Positions 21,141 through 32,001 of a stretch of DNA of 64,000 nt are shown here, piece after piece. A program made the position numbers and the translations under genes. The notes under the pieces were generated by a model, which was given only the letters and a program-made list of their open reading frames with translations, made no database searches and was not told the origin of the DNA. This DNA comes from Deinandra increscens subsp. villosa (Eukaryota > Streptophyta > Magnoliopsida > Asterales > Asteraceae): positions 64,036,278-64,100,277 of the forward strand of contig JBCNJP010000003.1 in NCBI GenBank assembly GCA_039602395.1, given 5' to 3'. The stretch's first letter is position 1; each line of letters starts with the position of its first letter.

Positions 21141-22938
21141 TAAGGAAATTCAAGATTTTGATAAGGATGAAAGAAAAAGTTATGAGCTTGAACAAAAAGT
21201 TTATGGTTATCTTACCATGGCTTTACCTACTGAGCTGTTGCATCAATTCAGTACTTGCAAGAAATCTAAACAGTTATGGGATGCTTTATCTGCTCGATGT
21301 GAAGGCAATGACCAATATAAGAAGAGTAGACGAAAAGTGTTAAACAAGGAATTTGAAAATTTTCAACATTATGAAAAATAAAATATTTCTGCTCTTGTTT
21401 CAAGGTTTTCACATCTGATTAGTGAGATGAAAGTGGTTAAAATTGAAAAGACCGAGAAGGAATTGAAAGAGAAATTGATGGAAGCATTACTGGAAAAGTG
21501 GGAAAACTATGTATTATTGCTTACTCATGATAAAGAATATTTTGCATTATCATTTCATGATTTGACCGGAAAGCTTCATGCTAGAGAGATGGAAATGATG
21601 ACATCAAACAAGTCAACTGCTCAATTCCAAAATCCTGAATTGTATCATGGTCAAAATTCTGCAAGTATCAATGCAAAGTCTAAATCATTTGGTGTTGACT
21701 CATTAAATCCACCTCAAACAGCTTTTGTTGCTGGTCATGGTTCAGGAAATTCTGGAAATTCATCAAGAGGATGTAACTTCACTATTCCAAATCATTCAAG
21801 TCCGACTTCATATTCAGCAAAAACACCGGATGAGCACTTGGCATTAATCTCAGCCTTGTTATCTTCATATTATGGATTGTTGAATGGTGGTTTGACAACA
21901 TCTAATCTGATTGAAGAAGATTTTGATCAGATTGATCCTGATAATCTTGAGAAAATGGATATAAATTGGCAATTGGCAATGTTAGCTCAAAGAGTTAAAA
22001 GATTCAAAAAGAAGACAGGATTTCAAAGTTTAAATCCAGATGGCAAGGTTAGAATAGATAAATCAAAAGCAAAATGCTTCAAATGTTCTAATTTCGGACA
22101 TTTTGCTCGTGAATGTTCAAAAACAAATGCTTCTTCATCCAAGTCTCCAACAGCTTTGGTTTCTCAAGTTGATAAACAATATAACTGGGGATGAACTTCT
22201 GATGATTCTCCACCCCTTGCTTTAACTGCTATCATTTTGAATAAAGGTAATTATTGCACTCCCGATTCCGATGATGAGTCTGCGATGATTGCTCAAATTG
22301 TTCATAGTGATGATGAAGAAGAATTAACTGATTCTGATTCTAAATCTGAAATAAGTGGTTCTGGAAATAGTGACTATGAATCGGTTTGTGAGTTTTGTTC
22401 TCAGACAAACAAGAAGATAGAAGGATTGATAAAGGATAGTGGGTTGTTGGTTGATGAAAATAAAAGACAGATAGAAGAACTGGCAAATGAACAGCAAAAG
22501 TTAGTAGATCTAATTCAAGAATTTTCTTCTCAGAAAGAAATGTTTTCAGATTTGCAAGCAGAGATTGTGGAAAAAGAATCAAAATTTCAAAACGTTACAC
22601 AAAAGTTTGAACAGAAAATTACAAAGTTATCTGAGGAAAATGCAGGATTAGTCAAAGAAGTGAAGAAATGGAAAGATGAAGCTGAGGATACTGCAAAGGA
22701 TTTTCAGAATCTTTTTGACAAATCCAAGTTCAGACTTGATACACTTACTCAACTTTCTGATGATCAAGCTACTAAGATTCAATCTTATCAGACTGATATG
22801 GAAAAGTTACTTGATGAGAAGAGGGAGTTGGTTAGAGTGAACAAGTTGCAAAATGCAAATTTGGACATTCAGAAAAGAAATGAAGATAAACTCGAGAAGG
22901 AAGTGTTGAGGGAAAAATTAAAAAACATTGAAAAATGA
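21141..22938 (+). pseudogene. Outer Copia-type gag, continuation
   Basis: Resumes the outer gag in the same frame after the TAAGG duplication. It matches the inner gag through the gag domain, the zinc knuckle CFKCSNFGHFARECS (about 22076-22120) and the first half of the coiled coil. It is interrupted by stops at 21379-21381 and 22192-22194. Near 22905 the coding match ends abruptly (KLEKEV) and continues into what is 3' non-coding sequence in the inner element. A deletion has therefore removed the second half of the coiled coil, the basic region and the second zinc knuckle. Confidence 0.85.
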
Positions 22939-24317
22939 GAAATTGTATCCAACATGATTGGGAAATGATGGTACATTGGCTTACGTGTCTGGCTCATGGA
23001 TAAACTAGATGAAAAAGCCATAAGATCATTGTTCGATGTGCTTGCTAGGCTCGGCATTAAATCAGAAAGTATTCAGATGTGATAAACACATTAAATATTA
23101 ATGCTTGACCAAGTGGACAACATCTTGATGTATATCTCATGATATATCAAGAAAAGTTATGTGAAAATGAAAATGAGAAGTCATTGTGTATACATGTGTT
23201 CATTTTGCAAAGATTTAAACTTGTTTGATTTTCTTTATTTTGTCAAACGATCGGACTTTCTTTGCGTATTGAAAGATCAACCTGATTGTTGTTCGTTTGA
23301 CGTTCTGCTTTATTTTCTTTGTTGTTTCGTATAACTCATCGGACTTTCTCTGCGTGTACGGAAGTACCGACCTGATTGTTGTTGAGTTATACAATTTCAA
23401 CTTGTTTTATTTTCTTATTTTGTTAAATTCGAGGCCTTATCTGCGTATCGAAAGATCAACCTTAAGGTAGACGATTTAACGTTCTTATTTCTTTTTGCAT
23501 GGAACACAGTTGACTATGTCATGAATACAATCATTATGTGATTAAATCACAAATGAAATCACAAAGTGTGATATAAAAGAAAATACATATCTGAGTATGT
23601 CTGATAGTGTGGGGTACACTGGTCAAAGCAAACATAATCAATACAATAGCATATCCAGATGTTATGAGTATGATTGTGCCTGAGTTTAAAATGGACAAAT
23701 TATATCAGTAATCGACATGACTTGTGTGCTGAAGTAATTGAAATTGAAGTGTAGTTCAGCATGTCATGTTCAATATGATCCCAAGTTGTGATCTTTCTCA
23801 CAAAAGACAAAAATAGTGTTTGGTTTTGTAATGCAAAAATGTTTCATATCTGAAAAGTTCAAAAAGATTTTAGGTGTGTTTTAGCATAAACTTAGAAAAA
23901 TCAAAAAGATTTTCGGTGTGTTTTGATTTAAAGTTTCAAAAAGCCAAAAAGATTTTGCTTCTTATTTGTTTTCGACCGATCGACATGTGATACGAAATCA
24001 AATTTCAAAAATCTATCTTGGATTCTCAAAGAGAAGTTTTGCGCCAAGATTAAATTAATTTTCAAAAGAAAAAGGAAACCGCGTTTTTGTATTCTGAAAT
24101 TGCAGGTTATATGTGTCAAGACTCAAGCATGGTGAAAGGGGAGTATGTTTTATTTTTACAAGTGGATCTTGAAGATTAAAGATGATTCAAGAATGATCCA
24201 GCCATGCAAGCTCTATCTCTGACGGGATTTCAAGTTGAAGATCGGATGCAGCGATGTTGAAGATTGAAGACTGAAGTTTTGTTAGAATATAGATACACTA
24301 CACGTTAAGGGGGAGTT
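22939..24317 (+). other. 3' non-coding region and polypurine tract of the outer element
   Basis: Non-coding; inverted match to 15133-16475. It ends in acgttaagggggagtt, the polypurine tract abutting the right LTR at 24318. Confidence 0.8.
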
Positions 24318-24680
24318 TGTTAGAGCGTGTTGTGTCTCGTGTATGGTATCTATGTGAGCGTGTCTTAGTATGAGTTTTAGTGACAATATCATTGGCACCG
24401 GACCAAATGGTCCGCCGGACCAAATGGTCCGCCGGACCAAATGGTACGCCCGTACCATTTGGTACGCATCCTGTTTAGTCACTAAGTATAAATAGGTTGT
24501 GTTAGAATGATAGCTTAACACTTCTGTCATTCTACACCTTTCTGTGTGTGTTTCTAGAGAGAGAAACTAGAGAGAACTTCATTGTATCTTCAAGTGATCA
24601 ATAAGATTTCTCTTATTTACATCCGTTGTTACTATGATTGATTGATACACGCAGTAGTAAGATCGATTCTCGGTTTTACA
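24318..24680 (+). repeat. Right LTR of the outer Copia-type element
   Basis: TGTTAGAGCG...GGTTTTACA, 363 bp. It has three GGACCAAATGG units in tandem, whereas the left LTR has two diverged ones. TATAAATA is at 24487-24494. It is followed by GCAGG, the second copy of the target-site duplication. Confidence 0.9.
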
Positions 24681-26519
24681 GCAGGTCATGAGATGCTCAC
24701 TTTCATGGACACTTCTTCGGGATTCCAACAAATCCAGATGGAACCCTGTGATCAGGAGCATACAGCCTTTATAACTCCGACATGTATATATTGGTATACT
24801 GCTATGCCTTTTGGTTTACGAAATGCAGGTGCCACCTATCAGAGACTTGTCAACATGATGTTCAAAGAGAAACTGGGGGACACAATGGAAGTCTACATTG
24901 ATGATATGGTGGTGAAGTCCATGAGAGTTGAAGACCATGTCAGGGATCTCCAAACTGCCTTTGACATCCTTGACCATTACAACATGAAGCTCAACCCCTC
25001 CAAGTGCCACTTTGGGGTGCGAGCTGGGAAGTTCTTAGGTTACATGGTAACCGAGAGAGGGATCGAAACAAGCCCTGAGCAGATTAAAGCAATTCTCAAC
25101 CTCAAGTCTCCTTCGAATATAAAGGAAGTTCAAAAACTGACAGGAAGGCTTGCAGCGCTCAATAGATTTATTTCAAGATCCTCAGAGAAGAGCAAAAATT
25201 TCTATGAGATTCTGAGGAAGAACAAGAATTTTGAATGGGCTGAAAGACAAGAAGAAGCCCTGAAGAGCCTGAAAGAGTACCTGTCAGAAGCTCCACTTCT
25301 GATGAAACCTGAAGATGGGGAGCCGCTATATCTATATCTTGTTGTATCCGGAAGCTCAGTAAGTGTTGTCTTAGTCAATACTCACTAAGGACAGCAGCAT
25401 CCAGTCTATTATGTAAGTAAAACTCTGCTAGACGCAGAATCCAGGTATTCTCACCTTAAAAAATTAATTCTAGCTCTTATAATGGCTTCCACTAAACTTA
25501 GACATTATTTTGAAACCCATACTATAATTGTGATGTCTAACTATCCTATCAAGGTAGTTCTCAGGAAGCCGGAAATGTCAGGAAGGATGGCTAAGTGGGC
25601 AGTCTATCTGAGTGCCTATGGCATCAAATATAAACCAAGAACAGCGATCAAGTCCCAAGCATTAGCTGACTTTGTGGCGGATTTCAGCAGTGACATTGAA
25701 CCAGAAGTTGAGAAGGAAGTCCAGCAGCTTGAGAAGCTCAAGGAAGACTGGATCCTCTATACTGACGGATCCTTAAATGTCAGAGGAACAGGGGTGGGAA
25801 TCCTGCTAAAATCGCCACAAGGGGACATAATACCATCCATATCCTGTAAATTCCAGGCTACCAACAATGAAGCTGAATATGAATCTTTAATTGCTGGATT
25901 ACAGCTGGCCAGGGATATGGGAATCTCGTCCATACAAGTGTTTGTTGGTTCTCTCTTATTGACTAACCAATTTAATGGCTCTTATGCAGTGAGATGGGAG
26001 AATCTAATCAAGTATCTTGAAATTGTTAAAATATTGTCTCTTTTTTTTGAAAATTTTAACATTTCGCAGGTACCAAGAGAAGATAATGCAGAAGCCGATG
26101 CCTTGGCAAACTTGGCTTCATCGCTCAGGATCCCTGAGGATGTCAAGATTCCAATAACTCACATCCTGACGCCAGCGATAGCTCAACAGGAAGCTCAGGC
26201 TGTTGACAATAATGCATGTGTAGATGTTGAGAATCCTGAAGATGCTCAGGAATCCTGGACTTACCCGATCAGGAAGTATCTCAAAGATGGGGAGATTCCC
26301 AAAGGCGAAAACCCCAGAGCTTTTCGCACAAAGGTAGTACCCTATACTATTATTATTAATATTCTATATAGAAGATCTCTTGCAGGTGTCTACCTAAGGT
26401 GCCTAGAGAAGTCAGAAGCTCTTGAGGTGCTCAAAGACATCCATAGTGGAGATTGTGGGAACCATACCAGGGCAAGGCACTGTTCTCTAAAGTGCTCAGA
26501 TTCGGATAATATTGGCTAA
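24681..26519 (+). pseudogene. Tat RT (C-terminal half), RNase H, second RNase H, start of integrase
   Basis: The RT frame resumes at the GCAGG duplication and continues the palm (FMDTSSGFQQI, then MPFGLRNAGATYQR, then the catalytic YIDDMVVKS at about 24895-24921). The connection and first RNase H follow to about 25680, with one in-frame stop at 25386-25388. A second RNase H-like domain (WILYTDGSLNVRGTGVGI at about 25750; NNEAEYESLIAGLQLA; EADALANLASS) covers about 25750-26130. This is the duplicated RNase H known in the Tat lineage. In it the residue usually Asp after the third strand reads VFVGSLLL, so an acidic residue appears lost. The integrase N-terminal region begins at about 26380, before a frameshift at about 26430-26520. 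Confidence 0.85.
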
Positions 26520-27487
26520 CCATGAAGAATGACGCCGCAAGATTCTCACAGAAATGTGATGCTTGTCAAAGGCATGGCAATATCCTCCACCAACCCGCTG
26601 AGCATCTGCATCCTATAGTATCCCTATGACCGTTCACGAAGTGGGGCATGGATATTGTGGGTAAGCTGCCAAAGGCTCCCGGAGGAAAGGTGTTTATGCT
26701 TGCCATGACGGATTACTTCTCCAAGTGGATTGAAGCGAAAGCCTATGTTCAAGTGAGAGAGAAAGAAGTCATATCCTTCATCAAAAGGAACATCCTCACC
26801 AGATTTGGGATTCCGGTAGAAATCATATGCGACAATGGATCCTAGTTTATCGGCGAGAGAACTACAAGCTTTTGTGAAAGTTGGGGTATCAAAATGATCA
26901 CTTCAACACCTGTCCACCCTCAGGCTAATGGACAGGCGAAATCCAGCAATAAGATCATAATTAACAACCTCAAGAAGAAGCTGGGCTCCAAGAAAGGGAA
27001 ATGGGCTGAGGAGCTGCCATTTGTCCTTTGGGCAGATAGAACCACGCCTAAGAATGCTACTGGCCAAACGCCATTCTCACTAGTGTTTGGGGCAGAAGTT
27101 CTGATCCCTATAGAGATGGTACTTCCTACAGCCAGAGTCAACTGCCAGGATCCTGAAACCAATAGCCAGAATCTCCTTCAGGATCTCGAAACGGTTGAGG
27201 AGCTCAGAGATATGGCCAGAATCCGGATGGCATCTTATAAACAACGGATAGCAAAATCCTATAACAAGAATACCAGGCTAAGAAGATTCCAAGTAGGTGA
27301 CCTGGTCTTGAGGAAGGCTTTTCAGAATACTACCAATCCTGCTGATGGGAAGTTAGCACCGAAGTAGGAGGGCCCTTACCTTATAGATTCTGAAGAAGGA
27401 AAGGGGGCATACTGTTTGGTAAATATGGAAGGAGAACCTCTACCAAGAACTTGGAATGTCGTCCACCTTAAAGCGTATTTTATGTGA
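26520..27487 (+). pseudogene. Tat integrase
   Basis: After the frameshift, CDACQRHGN (about 26559-26585) supplies the CC half of the HHCC zinc finger. The catalytic core follows with WGMDIVGKLP (first Asp), IICDNGS (second Asp) and HPQANGQAKSSNKI, where the expected catalytic Glu (as in NGQAE) reads as Lys. Stops in frame at 26627-26629, 26843-26845 and 27365-27367 break it. The last segment (RTWNVVHLKAYFM) ends at TGA 27485-27487, which I take as the original end of pol. Confidence 0.85.
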
Positions 27488-28157
27488 GAGTCTCATTGAG
27501 GATCTCAGGCAGAATCCCAAGGATCCTCACTACCTAAATATTGCAAGGTACGTATACTAATCCTATTTCAATTTTTTCTTATTATTCTTATGACACATTA
27601 CTGACTTAAGCATCGGAGTGGTGTTAGTTATGCTAACACCCACCCCTCACCAAGTATTGAGTGTTTTGCAGATTTTGAGAATCCTAGAGTATTTTGGGTA
27701 TATCCCCAGTTAGAGGCTGATCACCTCTTCTACGCTTAAGGTATCCCGCATACCTTCAAAGGTTTGAGAGGTTGACTCCTCTCCTACGTTTGGGTAATCG
27801 CCAGTAGCGCATGACCCTCGCCAAGAGCGCACATTGTCCACCAGTATGCTCAAGGTGGCCGGACCAGTCCACTCCAGGGGTGGCTGACAATCTTGTCACT
27901 GGAGGCTGCTGGGGGGATTCTCAAGGTTTTTAACACTAACGTGTTAACTAAGGTTTTGGCATTTACATGTCACTTACGTTGGCCTAGTCCCAAGTTTATC
28001 GGGCTTGTCCCCAGAATTATATGGGCTTGTCCCCAGAATTATATGGGCTTGTCCCCAGAATTATATGGGCTTGTCCCCAGAATTACATGGGCTTGTCCCC
28101 AGAATTACATGGGCTTGTCCCCGGTATTGGCTTAGTCCCAAGAATACCAGGTGTAAC
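27488..28157 (+). other. Tat 3' untranslated region, first part
   Basis: Non-coding downstream of pol. It begins with AGGATCC words, passes through unique sequence, and contains the 22-bp tandem repeat listed separately. It ends at the GTAAC duplication of the next nested element (28153-28157). Confidence 0.7.
28001..28130 (+). repeat. 22-bp tandem repeat, six copies
   Basis: Copies start at 28001, 28023, 28045, 28067, 28089 and 28111, consensus gggcttgtccccagaatta plus a short tail (tat or cat). Copies 1-3 are the same and later ones change one base (tat to cat). Short tandem arrays in the 3' UTR are common in the Tat lineage. The open frames across it are artefacts of a repeat with no stops. 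Confidence 0.9.
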
Positions 28158-28862
28158 TGTTGGTCCACGAACAATAATCGAGCCTACCGAACATATCACC
28201 GTGGAGCTTGCTTTTCACTTCCGCCTTACACGTGTCAGTCATCTCCAATCTGGGCTTCATCCCTTCTCAGAAACAAAACACAAAGAAACTATTAAAAATT
28301 GAGAAGCACACAATTTTTGAGGGGTCAACTTTTTCTTCATCTTTACATTTCTTCCCCTTGCTTTTTTATTTTTAATGTCACAACTTTTGTGAACATCATT
28401 CATTTTTTTTATATATAATTTTTTTATATGTTTTTAATAATAACACACACACACAGACACACATAAACAGAACAAATAAAGACACACACATTAGGCCAAG
28501 CTAACATTCAAAGTATTGATTTGAACATTTTTAGAAAAATGAGTTTTATAGCATGCATACCTCATTGTTTTTTTTAAAAAAATTGAACAACCAAGCACCA
28601 ACTGAAAGTTTTAAGGAATTTGGTTTGACACAAACACCCTTTACCGCTTCATCAAACAAAAACCAAGTTGAGAACAGTACCTTTCATGCTGAATTTGACA
28701 TTTTACCTCTCAAGGAAACATATCCTCCATAAAAAATTGCTTGTCATGACATGAAGATACGTCTCCTAAACTGTGCCTGAAACAATCACTTATCAACAAA
28801 CAAATTAATAATAAAAATGTTAGTGATAATCCTCCTTGACTATTCCTGCACATAGTGAGAGA
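28158..28862 (-). other. Left end of the second Copia-type element: 26-bp LTR remnant and non-coding sequence
   Basis: tgttggtccacgaacaat and the following eight bases match the right LTR start with one change, then similarity stops. The remainder is AT-rich with a CA-rich microsatellite (about 28442-28495) and no coding signal. Confidence 0.6.
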
Positions 28863-30797
28863 TTAGTTAGCCAATGGTACCCAGGCCATTGTTTTTCTGG
28901 GTACACCTGAGGAATCAATAAAAGATACTTCTTGTAAGAACATCCCCTTTGAGAAATCAGGAAGTTGGGATGGAGCTGCCTTGATTTTTGGTTTCCAAGT
29001 TCCAGGTGATTTAATATTTGTTTTAGTCACTTTTGGAGTTGTGACTTTAGGTATTTCAACATTCTTCGTTTTAGATTCATTTTTTAAAACAGTTTTTGTT
29101 TTAGTCACCTTTGGAGTTGTGACTTTAGGTATTTCAACATTCTTCATTTTAGAATCATTTTTCAAAACAGTTTTAGTTACCTTGGGAGGGGTAACTATGG
29201 GTTTTTCAGACTTTTGTTGTTTTGAAAACGGTTTCTTCACCTGTTTGTGGAAATTTTGGTAACTTGGAAAGCTGTTGTTTTGATTTAAATATTTTCTCTC
29301 AGCTTTGGTAGCACCCCAATATTGATCAGAGGGTTTAACCTTAGGAGTAACAGTCTTCCTTGCCTTAGGTGTTTGCACCATCATTGGCTTAGACTTTACA
29401 GACTCCTGAGATGAAACCCTTTGACTTTTCGGCAAATAGGGTTCATAGGGGAGATAAAGACAGTTTCTAGCAATATGACCAGCATTTCCACAATTAAAGC
29501 AAGTCTGCTTCTTTAGATAGAAGTCAGACGTGTACCCATTTGTCTTTGGTGGCTGATATGGAGCTGGTTTGCCTTGTGTCTGCTTCTTTGCTTTGACTGC
29601 AGCTTCAAATTTGACTTTCTGCTGGTTTGTCGAACATGTCCTTTCTGTCTTTGTGCTTCCTTGATTCTTTGACGTTGAAGCACCATTCTTGTAATTACAA
29701 CGGCAACTGCATGATCCTACTGAAGAAATGGGAGACACAGCTACTCCCTTGAGTTTTTCATTCTTCACTCCAGCTGTTGGTTTCATACTCGGATGCTTGA
29801 TGGTGATCTTTGGCCTCTCAACTTTAGGTTCACTTATCACTCCATCAGTTATTCCCTTGAACTTTGAGGAGAAGGATGGTAAGTCATATCCAATATCTGG
29901 TTCTTGGTCAAACATTGATCAAGATGTCAAAAAGATCTTCCCCTCAGGCCGTGTCGTCAAGATCACCTTTTCCCTTTTGACTTCGTCAATTACTTTGAAA
30001 TATGGGGTTTCAATTTTAGGGTATGGTTTCAACTCTATCCCAGCATCATCAGACTTAGAGTTATGACAGCTATCATATTTCTGGCACTCAGCATCATTGT
30101 CTGATATATCCTCTACTCTCCCTTCACCATAAGTCATGTTTGCTTCATTATCAATTTCTTCTTGAGTCAATGGTGTAGTTCCAACCAAGACACTATCAAT
30201 AGGAGGAGCATCTTTTTTATAATCAGACTTGGTTCGTTCAATTTGATCCTCACTAAGAAGTATTCCTATAATGTCTCTGGGAACTGGTGGAGGAATAATG
30301 CTGTTTGCAGACAGAGACTTATCAGACTTTTCTGACCCAAACCCAGTTTTATATTTCCCAACTTGACCAGTTACAACAGCATGTGACAATTCCTTTCCAG
30401 CATCTAGCATTCGCTGATTTCTTTCCTGATTACAATCATACTTGACCTGCAGCTCATCACACTTTTGCTGCAGTTCAGTTAATTTATGTGTCAGCTCAGA
30501 TATCTCAATCCTAGCTCGATCATGTAAAATAGTCTTCTCCGTTGCTAGCTTTTGATATTTCTCAATGTCTAGTTTTTGGGCTTTTACCTTCTCTTCACTC
30601 TTTTCCCACCTACCTTTAAATGAACTCCTAGAACATTTCATATCAAAAAGTTCGATTTCAGCATTTTTCCAGAGTTGTCTTAAGCCAGAAATTAATCGAG
30701 CACAAGTAGGATTGGGGCATATCTTAGTTTCGTCAACTTCAGCTGTGAAATCATCCTTGTTCTCAACCATATTCTTTTCTTCAACCACTGAAGTCAT
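28863..30797 (-). pseudogene. Gag-like ORF of the second Copia-type element, one stop
   Basis: Two segments (30797-29919 and 29915-28863) share one frame and are separated by a single TGA at 29916-29918. The first begins MTSVVEEKNMVENKDD. It has a CPNPTCARLI motif, then a coiled-coil region at about residues 60-150, then an acidic stretch. The second carries one zinc knuckle, CFNCGNAGHIARNC (about 29462-29503), then a 35-residue tandem repeat around PKVTTPKVTKT (about 29010-29160), and ends in MAWVPLAN. The knuckle and coiled coil support a gag role. I see no canonical N-terminal gag domain, so the N-terminus may be truncated relative to the parent family. Confidence 0.75.
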
Positions 30798-31084
30798 TTT
30801 TTTCTTTAGATATGCAGCTTCTGAAAAAAAAAATTAAAATTGGCAAAAACGGTAAAATCGGCAAAAGTTCTATTCAAAGAATAGTGTCAAAAACTTAAAA
30901 CGCGAAAACGGAGGCCTTCGGAGTGGAATTTGGGGGTCCAAACGAGCTCCCCTGGATGTTAGGCGTGGATAATTTTGGGGCTTGTTGTCACGAGCGGCGT
31001 GTTAAAATTTGAGCTTCTAACTCCAAACGAGTCAAAAGTTATGTATGTTTCCGTGAAAGTGTGAAATAGTGACTTTTTGCCGCA

Positions 31085-31460
31085 AACTAGTTTCCGATCG
31101 TAAACTCAATTTCCGATCGTAAACAGTGATCGTAAACACCCCGAGTTGTAAACCAAATCGTGAACACGATTCCGATCGTAAACTCAGTCGTAATCACCCT
31201 CGGATCGTGAACACGATCGTAAACTCCTCTGGATCGTAATCGAAGTCGTAAACTCTCAAAGATCGCGTCTTGAAGTCGTAAACACAGTACAAAGTCGTAA
31301 ACACGGTCGTAAACACTCAAAAATCCAATCTTGAAGTCATAAACTCTTTCTTGCAGCTCGTAAACCCAGATTTGATGAAGAACACCGATCGTAAACACCA
31401 GCAAATGTCGTAAACACCAAGAACAGCCCAGAAAACTCAGCAAACTCGATCGTTAACCTG
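31085..31460 (-). repeat. GATCGTAAACAC word array in the leader
   Basis: About twenty copies of (G)TCGTAAAC(AC/TC) on the plus strand, i.e. GTTTACGA on the element's sense strand, lie between the primer-binding site and gag. Spacing is irregular. The same word appears several times in the LTR of this element (about 31715-31790). Confidence 0.8.
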
Positions 31461-31539
31461 AAAAACTCAAGAAAAACTCACAAAAACTGTTAGATCTTCT
31501 TGAATCAATATCGTGAGAACCACGAAACTCTCGTTTCTT

Positions 31540-31552
31540 GGCTCTGATACCA
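31540..31552 (-). other. Primer-binding site of the second Copia-type element
   Basis: ggctctgatacca on the plus strand is the complement of TGGTATCAGAGCC, two bases from the LTR start. Confidence 0.9.
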
Positions 31553-31554
31553 AT

Positions 31555-31996
31555 TGTTGGTCCAGGAACAATAATCGAACACGATATCTAACTAATCTAA
31601 GCGTGCGGAATCCGGTTAGATTAGTGATTCAAGAAAGTGATGATATGAATACAAAGCAAACGATTAATATAAACGACAAAAACCGGATCTTGCACACAAG
31701 ATGAACTTGTCGGGTACAAATCGTAATCGTAAACTAACTTCTTGAGTTTACGATCGTAATCACCACTTGGTTGCTCCTAAAGTCGTAAACCAGCATGCTC
31801 TACAATGGTGAACTCATGGGGTTTATATAACCACCCCATGAGTTTACAATTAGGCCCTTAAACCCTAATGGTAAACCCAATCTTAAACCCCAAGCTCAAT
31901 AGTAAACCCAAGTAAACAAGTCTACTAAACAAAATAAACCCTCTAAGCCTAGCCCAAACTATTTAATATTACAAGCCTCATAATCTAGCCTCTACA
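31555..31996 (-). repeat. 5' LTR of the second Copia-type element
   Basis: On the plus strand TGTTGGTCCAGG...CCTCTACA, 442 bp, followed by GTAAC. The TATA-like ttatataa (about 31823-31830) sits exactly in the loop of a perfect 11-bp inverted repeat, AACTCATGGGG/CCCCATGAGTT (31811-31821 with 31834-31844). Confidence 0.85.
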
Positions 31997-32001
31997 GTAA
32001 C

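Larger units (their letters stand above)
13534..24680 (+). mobile_element. Copia-type gag-only element (outer), inserted in Tat RT
   Basis: Flanked by GCAGG at 13529-13533 and 24681-24685. Its LTRs are 13534-13891 and 24318-24680. It has a Met-tRNA primer-binding site (TGGTATCAGAGC, 13894-13905), a polypurine tract (about 24306-24317) and a gag ORF, but no protease, RT or integrase. It is interrupted by a reverse-oriented relative at 14762-21140. Relative to that relative its gag is internally deleted: the coding match stops at about 22905 and joins directly to 3' non-coding sequence. The pattern fits a non-autonomous element mobilised in trans. Confidence 0.85.
28158..31996 (-). mobile_element. 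Second gag-only Copia-type element, in the Tat 3' UTR
   Basis: Flanked by GTAAC at 28153-28157 and 31997-32001. In minus orientation it has a 5' LTR (31996-31555), a Met-tRNA primer-binding site (31540-31552), a leader packed with GATCGTAAAC words (31460-31085), a gag-like ORF (30797-28863), non-coding sequence, and only about 26 bp of the 3' LTR (28158-28183). No pol is present. The outer ends and duplication are intact, so the loss of most of the 3' LTR happened after insertion or during a faulty reverse transcription. Confidence 0.8.

Noticed and set aside
28001..28130. CRISPR-like repeat array
   Set aside because: Units are directly adjacent with no unique spacers, and the context is a plant retrotransposon.
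28005..28302. Overlapping small ORFs rich in Gly-Leu-Ser-Pro-Glu repeats
   Set aside because: They are translations of the 22-bp tandem repeat in several frames.
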